Below are positions 1-8,032 of a stretch of DNA of 45,151 nt, piece after piece. The position numbers and the translations under genes were made by a program. Under the pieces are notes generated by a model that saw nothing but the letters and a program-made list of their open reading frames with translations, was not told the origin of the DNA and ran no database searches. The stretch's first letter is position 1. Every line of letters begins with the position of its first letter. Origin of the DNA: JBASEY01 sp964404285 (lineage in GTDB: Bacteria > CSSED10-310); contig CAYOJK010000019.1 of the NCBI GenBank assembly GCA_964404285.1, forward strand, positions 1 to 45,151, written 5' to 3'.

Positions 1-37
1 AAATAAAACGTAAAAGTATGAGGGTATTGAGACAGCC

Positions 38-55
38 TCTGAAACCCGCCCCTAC
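38..55. repeat. Partial copy of a GC-rich palindromic dispersed repeat
   Basis: The bases reading gaaacccgcccctact match one arm of the palindromes at 38071-38095 and 38280-38305. It lies in the gene-free first 358 bases, where I see only this repeat, a weak hairpin at 104-125 and the leader of the first gene. The 77-codon frame here is proline-rich with no ribosome binding site and is not a gene. Confidence 0.5.
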
Positions 56-103
56 TTCTCGCTCCCCGCTTCCCCCTTCTCTAAAAAACTGCCTCGCCGT
101 CAA

Positions 104-125
104 AAACCGCATCATTTTGCGGTTT
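104..125. terminator. Possible terminator hairpin of a gene upstream of the window
   Basis: AAACCGCA and TGCGGTTT form an 8-bp stem with a 6-base loop, followed by a T-rich stretch (atctctttt). The T-run is imperfect and the gene it would serve lies outside the window, so this is only a possible terminator. Confidence 0.3.
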
Positions 126-249
126 ATCTCTTTTAAAATACTATATCTTGATAAACAAAATGTCTCTATGATTCGTCTGGAAAACCCGCCTAAAAAAAAT
201 TTATTTTTTCCCTTGCCTTTTTCTACAGCTCATGGTAAACATAGTGTTT

Positions 250-276
250 GAGGAGTTATGATATTTTACAATTTGT
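250..276 (+). promoter_or_regulatory. Upstream block shared with the second paralogue
   Basis: The segment beginning gaggagttatgat and ending caatttgtgg resembles 5573-5602, which precedes the second secreted-protein gene at a similar distance (83 versus 75 bases to the start codon). The two genes also share the ribosome-binding block gaggaggaac. The conservation could mark a common promoter or control site, or simply reflect duplication of the whole unit. Confidence 0.35.
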
Positions 277-358
277 GGTGGATTGTCATGTTATGGCTCC
301 TTGTTGGTACGATGGTTTTTACTTTTAAACCCTTTAACCTCATGAGGAGGAACTTTGT

Positions 359-3300
359 ATGAGAAAGTTTTTATTGTTCATGTTATTGGTAACGGTACTG
401 GCGCCGGTTACGCTGGGCCAGATGACCGCTACCATCGGCAGCACCGCCTGCTCACCAACCCACAGCCAGTTGCCCTGGTACCACCTGTACGACTTTTCTG
501 AAACACAGTATGGTATTCCTGCATCTCAGTTGGGGATTTTTGGATCCGACCCGGTCACAATCACTGAGATTGGCTGGTATTGTTGCGGCACATTGCCGAC
601 AGGTAACTATTCGCTTAATGTTTACCTGACAGAAAGGCCCAGCTCGTTTGACCTGTCAACACTTGGCTCAAACCCGGTGAACAACGTTTCACTCGGCACA
701 CTGGTCGCCAGCGGTAAAACACTGACCGGCGCCGGCTCCGAAAAAATGTTGACGCTGGACACACCGTTTCTTTACACCCCCGGCAATCATCTGATTGTCA
801 CGACATGTGACATGCTGTCCGGCTGGAGTTCTTCTTTTGCCTGGGCAGGAAACACCATGAACGGAAACGGTCTCTATCGTTATCGCGATGGCACTGCCTA
901 TGACTGCAACGCGACAACTGCGGAATCCACTGGTTATGTTGCTAACATATGGATGACGACGATTCTAGGCTACGTACCCCCGGGTGCGACTTGCGATCTG
1001 ACAATGCTGGCGCCGGGTGGCACGGGATTTGGAACGACGACTCCGGGCGTTGGAACTTGGCTTTATGGCCAAAATGCCAATGCAATCATCTCTGCCACTC
1101 CTAACGCTGCTTCACTTTTCGACTACTGGGAACTTGATGGCGCACATTACTCGTATAATGCAAACGAGACCGTTCTGATGGACATCGATCACACGGTTCA
1201 AGCCTTCTTCAAACCGCTTGGGGCGTTAGCGTTGCCGTTCTATGAAGATTTTACCGGTGTTGCAACAGGCGCGATTCCATTACACTGGGATAGAACCCAC
1301 ACTAACTGGGGCGCTGTCGCTTCGGCCAATGCCGGTGGCGTAGCCCCTGAAATGCAGTTTTATTGGTCACCATCCGTCACGGATGAAATTCGCTTGATTA
1401 CTCCTCGGCTTGACGGGACCACCGCATCTGATATCCTGTGTTCATTCAAACACCACGTGAGTGATTATAATTCAAATTACACGCTTCGAGTTCAGACATC
1501 GATCGACAGTGGAGCAACTTGGCAGGATCAGTGGTCAACGCCTGGTGGACCCTGGAGTGGCACGCTTGATATCGACATGAGCGATCTTGCCGGTGAGGAA
1601 TTCCAGATTGCGATTGTTTTCGACGGGTATTCCTACAATATCAACTACTGGTATATCGATGATTTTTCGGTTATCTCTAATTACCTTGGCGGAATACAGG
1701 GTGTTGTCACCGATGATATGGGGCCGATCGAGGGCGCCAGAGTCACAGTTGTGGAGACCGGTGAATTTGCCGAGACCGATCTGAATGGGGAATATGCATT
1801 TCCTCACATGGTAGGAACCTATACCGTCAGATGTCAGGCTCTGGGTCATAACGCAGCGACTGAACCGAACGTCGTGATCACATACGGCACTATGACTAAT
1901 TTGGACTTCTATTTGACTTATCCTGTTGCAGACATCTACCCGGGTAGCTTTTTTGTTCAGCAGGAGCTTGGTGACACACAGGATGAATACCTGTATATAG
2001 ACAACGATGGCAATGGCCCGCTTGATTACAGCATCGCTATCAGGTATCTGAAGAATCGTTCTCGAGACGTTGAGAACTGGACCCCGGTAACACCCACTAA
2101 CACTCCAGCTCAGTGGCCTGGAAGCTGTTACGGCGAAGGGAAATTTTTTGTGATCGCTGGTCTTTACGCTTCCAGTACAATGTCCAACGCAACCCGCATA
2201 TACGATGTGGCTTCAGGAACCTGGTCAGCCGGCGCCCCGATACCTTTCGGGTATGACTGCGCTGTTACGGAGTATTATAACGGTAAAGTCTATTTTGTCG
2301 GTGGATTTGATGCTAGTTTTGCTGCTTCGAACAGAGTCCAGATTTATGATATCGCCACCGATTCATGGTCACAGGGGGCGACTATGCCATCAGCTCGTGG
2401 TGGCGGTTCAGGTGGCTTGATAGGTGGAAAAATCTATTTACTTGGCGGTTCGACCGACGCAAATTTCCCAACAGAAAACATCGCTTACGAATATGACATT
2501 GCTGGAAACTCCTGGACGACGCTTGCTAGTGGTCCGATAAGCACATACGGCATCGCGCTTGGTGGCGGATGCGCTTACAATGGCAAAATTTATGTCGGTG
2601 GCCACTTCAGCAGCGCTTATTACCAATTTTACGAATTCGACCCAGCCGGTGGCGGCGTTTGGACTTCTAAAGCTGCATTTCCGACTGGCTTGGGCGGTCA
2701 AACGGTATCATTAGTTGGTCTTGAAACTGAAAACATCATTTTGGCTGTTGGTGGCGGTTTTGATTGGACAGCCACTGGTACGACATGGAGTTATGATCCT
2801 CAAACGGATGTCTGGCAGAATCTTAACCTGCCTATGACACAATCGGTGCTGGGCGGCGCTTGTGCTGCCGATGAAGGCAACATCTTTTTCTACGGTGGAA
2901 CAACCGGTTCCGGTCCCACTGATCCGGCGCCCTTCATGAAAAACTCCTACTCTTATTCAAGTTGGCTTACCGTCGATACCAACTCAGGGTCTGTCAATCC
3001 CATGGATAGCGCTGTTGTGACTCTGACCTTTGATGCTGGTCAGGTGCCTTCAAATGGTGTATATCTGGCTGAATTGATTGTTAATAATAACTTCGGCGAT
3101 CAGACGCCGGTCGTTATTCCCGCAACGATGGTGGTTGGAACCGCAGGCGAGCTTGAAGGATACGTTTATGATGACGGTCGAGCTCCGCTTGAAGGCGCAA
3201 CAGTTAAAATTCTCGAGACTGGACAGACCGCTGTTTCTGCTGTCGATGGGTTCTATAATTTCCCAATGGTTTCAGCCGGACTGTATACCTTGACCTGCAG

Positions 3301-5011
3301 CGCTGATGGGTTCATCACAGCGACAGAGCCTGATGTTGAAGTCATTGAGAACTCGACAACTGCTGTTGATTTTCATCTCTCCCAACCTATTATTTCCGTA
3401 TCTCCTACCGCATACACCCGTTACCAAGCTGCCGGCACAATTCAAACCGTTTCCAATGCGTTGACAGTGCAAAACGTCGGCGCTGGAATTATGGATTGGT
3501 CCTCACGCATTGTTTATAATCGAGGTGGTCGCGGGAGCAAAGATGTTTTGGTCGCTGTCCATATCGATGGTAACACTGGTTGGTACAACCCAGGTCCAGC
3601 TTATGCAGCAGCCGTCACAGCCGCGGGCTACAACGCGACAGTTATCTCGTCGCCAGGCAGCGCAAGTATTCCTTTCCCGACACCGTTCACAGCAAACGAA
3701 TACGGTGTTGTTATTGTTTTGACCAGCGAAAACTTTTGGGCATCGCCTCAAAACCTGACTCCTGCTGATGAAGCAGCATTGCAAGCCTATCAAGATACTG
3801 GCGGAAACGTCATGTTGGTAGGCCAAGATGCTCTCCAGAGCACTCACTCTAGCTGGGGAACCGCGACAGGCTGGTTCAAAACACACCTGGGCTTGCTTTC
3901 TGTCGATCAGGACATCTGGTGGGATCAGCAGACTATCACCTTGACTGGCGCTGCAGGAACGTTTGCCGAGGGCTTGAATTTCACAGTTAATGGCGCTGAC
4001 GCAGGCGGCCCCTTCATTGCCAACAATTTTTATGCTGACAATCTGGTGCCTGACACTAATGCATTTGTGATCTGGGAAGGCGATGGTGGTGGTCTAACGG
4101 CTGACGTGGCGATAGCATTCGATAATGGCGCCACAAAAGCCATTTTCTCCACCTCCGAACTCTCTGCAGCCGGAACCACTCAGGATTTCTATGACGCTAT
4201 TGAAGCCATTATGGGCTTCCTGGGATCAGCAGCCTGGCTTGATACCAATCCCAAAGCCGGCTCTATATCCGCTGGTGGCGATGCGCTCATCGACCTGACA
4301 TTTGACACCACTGAACTGGAAAATGGTGAATATCATGCCACAGTGATCTATACCAATGAGATTGGAAATACCACTGTTTCTGTCGATGTCACCCTGTTCG
4401 TTGGTGAACCGCCGTATCCTGTCGATCCGACAAACTGCGAAGCTGATCCAGCTGAAATCTGTGTCGGCGATAGCGCGATATTGACCGCGGATTCAATCTA
4501 TGAAATCCACTGGTTCGACGACGTATGTGGCGGCAATGAAGTCGGTATTGGCCCTGCGCTGACCGTCAGCCCGCTGGTCACGACCACCTACTACGCCCGC
4601 GCCTATGATGCTGGTATGGACGAATGGAGCGACGGCTGCTGCGACGTGGAAGTCATAGTCAATGAGCTTCCAGTAGCGACCGCATCGAACAACTCCACAG
4701 CGGCAGTACCGCTTGACGAAGGCGATGATCTTGAGCTTGCAGGTGGACCGGACGGCATGGAAGACTACTACTGGGAAGGCCCGGATGCTTGGACATCTAC
4801 CGATCAGAACCCGACACGAACCGACGTCGATGATACGATGGCCGGTGTCTATACGCTGACGGTGACCGATGCCAACGGTTGCGTTGGCACCGCCACGACC
4901 ACCGTCTATATCGGCGAACCACCGCCAATCCCGACAATGGGTGTGACCGGTATCGGACTTCTGCTGCTTGCTCTCGGCTCACTGATGAGCTTTGCTCGAC
5001 GCAGAAAATAA
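359..5011 (+). CDS. Large secreted multidomain protein with Kelch repeats and IPTM C-terminal sorting tail
   Basis: A 1550-residue surface or secreted protein; substrate unknown. Residues 1-20 are a signal peptide (MRKFLLFMLLV...LG). Next comes an InlB-type bacterial repeat near 207-285 (WELDG...DHTVQAFF). A MAM-like beta-sandwich lies at about 290-440. There are two carboxypeptidase-regulatory-like domains near 443-522 and 924-1010, Kelch-type propeller repeats near 575-867, a GATase-like segment near 1059-1290 (VLVAVHIDGNTGW), and Ig-like domains near 1354-1519. The tail at about 1522-1550 is IPTMG, a hydrophobic helix and RRRK, resembling IPTL-CTERM exosortase signals. The ATG follows aggagg with 8-base spacing. 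The gene stands alone, with a strong terminator at 5036. Domains are mixed and matched with the two following paralogues. Adhesion or extracellular binding is inference only. Confidence 0.85.
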   Translation: MRKFLLFMLLVTVLAPVTLGQMTATIGSTACSPTHSQLPWYHLYDFSETQYGIPASQLGIFGSDPVTITEIGWYCCGTLPTGNYSLNVYLTERPSSFDLSTLGSNPVNNVSLGTLVASGKTLTGAGSEKMLTLDTPFLYTPGNHLIVTTCDMLSGWSSSFAWAGNTMNGNGLYRYRDGTAYDCNATTAESTGYVANIWMTTILGYVPPGATCDLTMLAPGGTGFGTTTPGVGTWLYGQNANAIISATPNAASLFDYWELDGAHYSYNANETVLMDIDHTVQAFFKPLGALALPFYEDFTGVATGAIPLHWDRTHTNWGAVASANAGGVAPEMQFYWSPSVTDEIRLITPRLDGTTASDILCSFKHHVSDYNSNYTLRVQTSIDSGATWQDQWSTPGGPWSGTLDIDMSDLAGEEFQIAIVFDGYSYNINYWYIDDFSVISNYLGGIQGVVTDDMGPIEGARVTVVETGEFAETDLNGEYAFPHMVGTYTVRCQALGHNAATEPNVVITYGTMTNLDFYLTYPVADIYPGSFFVQQELGDTQDEYLYIDNDGNGPLDYSIAIRYLKNRSRDVENWTPVTPTNTPAQWPGSCYGEGKFFVIAGLYASSTMSNATRIYDVASGTWSAGAPIPFGYDCAVTEYYNGKVYFVGGFDASFAASNRVQIYDIATDSWSQGATMPSARGGGSGGLIGGKIYLLGGSTDANFPTENIAYEYDIAGNSWTTLASGPISTYGIALGGGCAYNGKIYVGGHFSSAYYQFYEFDPAGGGVWTSKAAFPTGLGGQTVSLVGLETENIILAVGGGFDWTATGTTWSYDPQTDVWQNLNLPMTQSVLGGACAADEGNIFFYGGTTGSGPTDPAPFMKNSYSYSSWLTVDTNSGSVNPMDSAVVTLTFDAGQVPSNGVYLAELIVNNNFGDQTPVVIPATMVVGTAGELEGYVYDDGRAPLEGATVKILETGQTAVSAVDGFYNFPMVSAGLYTLTCSADGFITATEPDVEVIENSTTAVDFHLSQPIISVSPTAYTRYQAAGTIQTVSNALTVQNVGAGIMDWSSRIVYNRGGRGSKDVLVAVHIDGNTGWYNPGPAYAAAVTAAGYNATVISSPGSASIPFPTPFTANEYGVVIVLTSENFWASPQNLTPADEAALQAYQDTGGNVMLVGQDALQSTHSSWGTATGWFKTHLGLLSVDQDIWWDQQTITLTGAAGTFAEGLNFTVNGADAGGPFIANNFYADNLVPDTNAFVIWEGDGGGLTADVAIAFDNGATKAIFSTSELSAAGTTQDFYDAIEAIMGFLGSAAWLDTNPKAGSISAGGDALIDLTFDTTELENGEYHATVIYTNEIGNTTVSVDVTLFVGEPPYPVDPTNCEADPAEICVGDSAILTADSIYEIHWFDDVCGGNEVGIGPALTVSPLVTTTYYARAYDAGMDEWSDGCCDVEVIVNELPVATASNNSTAAVPLDEGDDLELAGGPDGMEDYYWEGPDAWTSTDQNPTRTDVDDTMAGVYTLTVTDANGCVGTATTTVYIGEPPPIPTMGVTGIGLLLLALGSLMSFARRRK

Positions 5012-5035
5012 CCGTTACGATCTAACTTGATGGAT

Positions 5036-5065
5036 AAAGCGCTCCGAATTCGGAGCGCTTTTTTT
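5036..5065 (+). terminator. Rho-independent terminator of the first secreted-protein gene
   Basis: AAAGCGCTCCG and CGGAGCGCTTT form a perfect 11-bp stem around AATT, followed by a run of T. It starts 24 bases after the stop codon. A near-identical copy follows the second paralogue at 7663. Confidence 0.93.
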
Positions 5066-5129
5066 ATCACTATCGCTCATTCTGCTGACGCAGGCGCTCT
5101 TCGAGCGCGGTTACTGATCGCTTATTTCT

Positions 5130-5215
5130 GGAAGTCTGTCCCCCGAAAGTACAGATGTCTGTCCCCTAATTAATCATTTGTGTTTATCCGTGTTCATTTG
5201 TGGTTCTCCCCTCAA
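5130..5215. repeat. Dispersed 'tctgtcccc' repeat, copy 1
   Basis: This carries ggaagtctgtccccc and then acagatgtctgtcccc, followed by a module ending tggttctcccctcaa. Copies occur at 7739-7880, 44651-44688 (first half only) and 44870-45007. The 665-base gap between the first two genes (5012-5676) holds this element, the terminator, an AT-rich microrepeat and a small hairpin. The ORFs in the gap are repeat-derived and lack ribosome binding sites. Confidence 0.85.
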
Positions 5216-5238
5216 TACTATAAACCCTGAAAACCAAC

Positions 5239-5277
5239 AATTGGACATTGGATATTGGACATTGAAAATTGGATATA
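5239..5277. repeat. Short tandem-like 'ttggatattggaca' microrepeat
   Basis: The unit attgga-cattgga-tattgga recurs imperfectly over about 40 bases. The same unit follows other copies of the dispersed element at 7858-7880 and 44991-45005, so it is a recurring module of that repeat. Confidence 0.6.
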
Positions 5278-5478
5278 AGATATTTGATTGTATAGCATTC
5301 ATCAATGACACAAGTAGTCCACAATTTTGTAAAGGGTTGGTTTCAAATCTGCAGAATTGAAGTGTGGTTTTTTCACCTTCTCGTTCCCTGCTTTCTGCTA
5401 CTTGTTCCTGTACTTCAACCCTTGGAAATTGGAAGCTTGAATGCTTTGCATTCTGCGCCGTTCCTAGTTTCTGGCAAA

Positions 5479-5500
5479 GCATTTCGCTGACACGAAATGC
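5479..5500. repeat. Small palindromic dispersed hairpin
   Basis: GCATTTCG and CGAAATGC pair around CTGACA. Related sequences are at 44616-44637 (GCATTCCG...GACATGC), about 7705-7724 and, more degenerate, about 5079-5093. It looks like a REP-type element. No function is evident. Confidence 0.5.
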
Positions 5501-5572
5501 AGATACTGGTTTTTAAAAATATTTTTACTTTTCTCTTGATTTTATTTTGCAAGTTACCATATATTGGCTTTC

Positions 5573-5602
5573 AAGGAGTTTTGATTTTTTTGCAATTTGC
5601 GG
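5573..5602 (+). promoter_or_regulatory. Upstream block shared with the first paralogue
   Basis: The segment runs from aaggagttttgat to caatttgcgg and matches 250-276. It lies 75 bases before the start of the second secreted-protein gene. It may be a shared promoter or leader, or duplication debris. Confidence 0.35.
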
Positions 5603-5676
5603 AAAATTATCAGGATTTATTTCATTAGTATGATGATAGTTTTTCAACATTATAATCTCACGAGGAGGAACACAGT

Positions 5677-7638
5677 ATGAGAAAGATTTTATTGTTTGCA
5701 GTGTTGGCAATGGTTTTGGCGCCGATAACCGGGGGGCGGACAACCGCCTCCGATGGAGGGGCTGATTGTTCATCAGCTTCGGTATTGCCGATCTTTGAAA
5801 GTTTCGCCGATACTGTGGCAGGTAAAATTTCCGCTGACAAAGAGTCTGTCACGCTGAACCAAGCCGATGGTCGGCGTGCGTCACATGATCTGGACATGTT
5901 GTATCCCAATGGTCAGGGATTGGTGGTTCCGAAAGTCGGGCGCCATGAGTTTCAGCATGGTGATACGATCAGGCTTAACGCTATACCGCCGGCAACCTGG
6001 TATGCTTATGATTTAAATTTAAATCAAAGCATGGTTTTGAATCCGGCTTATCCTGAGCATTACCATTATCTTGCGCCCAATACCGCGCCGGAAAATATTA
6101 CCGGCGGAACATGGGTTGATGGAACGTGGTACGTGTCGGAGTTACCTTCAGGAACCAATACTTGCAGTCTCTGGAGCGTCGATCCGACAAATGGAACCAT
6201 GACTGAAGTCGGCACGATGAATGCGCCTATTTTCGATCTGGCTTACGATGAGGTGAACGATATAATGTACGGAACCGCAGTGAACGCATTGTACGCCATT
6301 GACAGAACGAACGGCGTATTGGTAAGTATTGGATCCTGGGACACCTCTTATCTAATGGTGGATATCGCTTACGGGGGAGGTGTGCTGTATGGTCTTTGTT
6401 TTAACACGGAAAGCCTATATGCTATCGATACCACTACCGCCGAAGCGACTTTGGTCGGCCCGATAGGTTATAACGCTATGATACAAACCCATGGAATGGA
6501 CTATGATAAGGATAACGACAGGTTGTTTCTTTCGCTTATAGATGGATCGGAAGCCTATTTGGCAGAAATCGATCTTTCCAGCGGTCAAGCCTTTCCTTTC
6601 GCATCTACCATGTTTGACCTTGCTTCATTCTATTATTTATCAAGTTTAGCCATTCCATACGGTATCTCTCACCCGTGGGTGTTCGATCATTGGAAAGTTG
6701 ATGGCATAACGTATTCCACTGATCCGGTCACGACGCTGGTGATGAATGCCGATCATACTGCTCAGGCGTTTTTTACAACAACCGAAGACACTCTAACACT
6801 TAGAATGCGAATCCCCAGCGGGTCAGGCTCGGTATTGCCCCCTGCAGGAAACCATGTATATGTCAAAAATAGCATCGCCTATTTTTCTGCGACACCTGGC
6901 CCCGGCTTCTTGTTCTCCCATTGGGAAGTCAACGATATATACTTTTCTTCGGACCCTGAGGAAGCCTTATTTATGGATGATAATTACAATGTTCGGGCGT
7001 TCTTTATCACCAATGACTTTTGCAGCCCCTCGTCGATATTCTCTCAACCGGTGGATGCCGAGAACGCCATCTACATGTCGGATGCTAATTTGGGCTGGAT
7101 TGGCGCTGATGATTTTTATGGCTTGATGGAACCAATCGTCGGCTTCGATTTTTGGGGTTTGGAAATGGAGAATAACAGCACGCCATGCGATAAGCCTTTG
7201 GAATATATCATCCGATTTTATGCGGACGGCCCAGGTCCGGGTTCGCTTGTTCACCAAGAAACAGTTTCTGTGACAAAGTCCCAAACGTCGAAAATTGCTA
7301 TGGGATTTCCATTAGCAATCGTCTATAAATATACCGGTATGCTTGCCGAACCGCTGTACATGGAAAAAGGATGGTTCTCCGTTCAGGGTGTCGATACCGG
7401 CAACTGTTGGTTTTATTGGGTCGATAGCGGAAAAGTGACCGGTAGTTCAGAAAAACCTTACCATTTCTTTTATGAGGGTGTTTGGCATCCTGATATGTCT
7501 GGCGAACCTAAACACAATCTCGCTTTTTGCTTGTTGGGCGAGTATCAACCGCCGATTCCGACAATGGGTTCCGTTGGTATCGGTGTCTTGCTATTGGCGA
7601 TCGGCGCATTGATGAGCTTTGCTGGACGCAGAAAATAA
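5677..7638 (+). CDS. Secreted propeller/InlB-repeat protein with IPTM C-terminal sorting tail
   Basis: A 653-residue paralogue of its neighbours. It has a signal peptide (MRKILLFAVLAMVLAP), then a beta-propeller-like region near 135-308 whose repeats alternate 'LWSVDP', 'LYAIDRTNG' and 'LYAIDTTT'. Two InlB-type repeats follow near 321-444 (WKVDG...DHTAQAFF; WEVND...NVRAFF). A C-terminal beta domain near 446-621 begins FCSPSSIFSQPVD in register with the third paralogue. The tail at about 626-653 is IPTMG, a hydrophobic helix and GRRK, almost identical to that of the first gene. The ATG is preceded by gaggagg. It is monocistronic with its own terminator. The binding target is unknown; cell-surface anchoring through an exosortase-like system is inferred from the tail. 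Confidence 0.82.
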   Translation: MRKILLFAVLAMVLAPITGGRTTASDGGADCSSASVLPIFESFADTVAGKISADKESVTLNQADGRRASHDLDMLYPNGQGLVVPKVGRHEFQHGDTIRLNAIPPATWYAYDLNLNQSMVLNPAYPEHYHYLAPNTAPENITGGTWVDGTWYVSELPSGTNTCSLWSVDPTNGTMTEVGTMNAPIFDLAYDEVNDIMYGTAVNALYAIDRTNGVLVSIGSWDTSYLMVDIAYGGGVLYGLCFNTESLYAIDTTTAEATLVGPIGYNAMIQTHGMDYDKDNDRLFLSLIDGSEAYLAEIDLSSGQAFPFASTMFDLASFYYLSSLAIPYGISHPWVFDHWKVDGITYSTDPVTTLVMNADHTAQAFFTTTEDTLTLRMRIPSGSGSVLPPAGNHVYVKNSIAYFSATPGPGFLFSHWEVNDIYFSSDPEEALFMDDNYNVRAFFITNDFCSPSSIFSQPVDAENAIYMSDANLGWIGADDFYGLMEPIVGFDFWGLEMENNSTPCDKPLEYIIRFYADGPGPGSLVHQETVSVTKSQTSKIAMGFPLAIVYKYTGMLAEPLYMEKGWFSVQGVDTGNCWFYWVDSGKVTGSSEKPYHFFYEGVWHPDMSGEPKHNLAFCLLGEYQPPIPTMGSVGIGVLLLAIGALMSFAGRRK

Positions 7639-7662
7639 CCGTTACTCTCTAACTTGATGGAT

Positions 7663-7692
7663 AAAGCGCTCCGAAATCGGAGCGCTTTTTTT
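7663..7692 (+). terminator. Rho-independent terminator of the second secreted-protein gene
   Basis: AAAGCGCTCCG and CGGAGCGCTTT pair around AAAT, followed by T residues. It differs from the 5036 terminator essentially only in the loop, so gene and 3' flank appear to have been duplicated together. Confidence 0.93.
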
Positions 7693-7738
7693 ATCACCAG
7701 CGCTCATTCCGTCGGCGCAGCATGCGGTTCCTAAAATT

Positions 7739-7880
7739 GGAAGTCTGTCCCCCGGAAAGTACAGATGTCTGTCCCCAAATTAATCATTTGTGTTTATCCG
7801 TGTTCATTCGTGGTTCTCCCCTCAAAATCTTTAAATACTCAATTCTAACACGTGGTGATTGGATATTGGACATTGGATAT
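7739..7880. repeat. Dispersed 'tctgtcccc' repeat, copy 2 (long form)
   Basis: The full-length form contains ggaagtctgtccccc, acagatgtctgtcccc, the module ending tggttctcccctcaa, then aatactcaattctaacacg and the attgga microrepeat. It is nearly identical to 44870-45007. The 394-base gap 7639-8032 contains the terminator, this repeat and the leader of the third gene. Confidence 0.85.
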
Positions 7881-8032
7881 TCGATCCCTCCTTCTATGAA
7901 CCACAGGGTGAAACGCTGACAGCCTTGTCTTTCTGTGCATATCATTCTAATATTAATAGCGAGTGATAACGATGGGGTTAATTTTTCAACAATTTATTAC
8001 AGTATTTTTGACTTTATCAGGAGGGGGTGGAT

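Noticed and set aside
5174..5482. Open frames in the gap after the first gene, on both strands
   Set aside because: They lie on dispersed repeats, lack ribosome binding sites and read as low-complexity translations of those repeats. The same applies to frames at 7722-7919 and 44849-45031.
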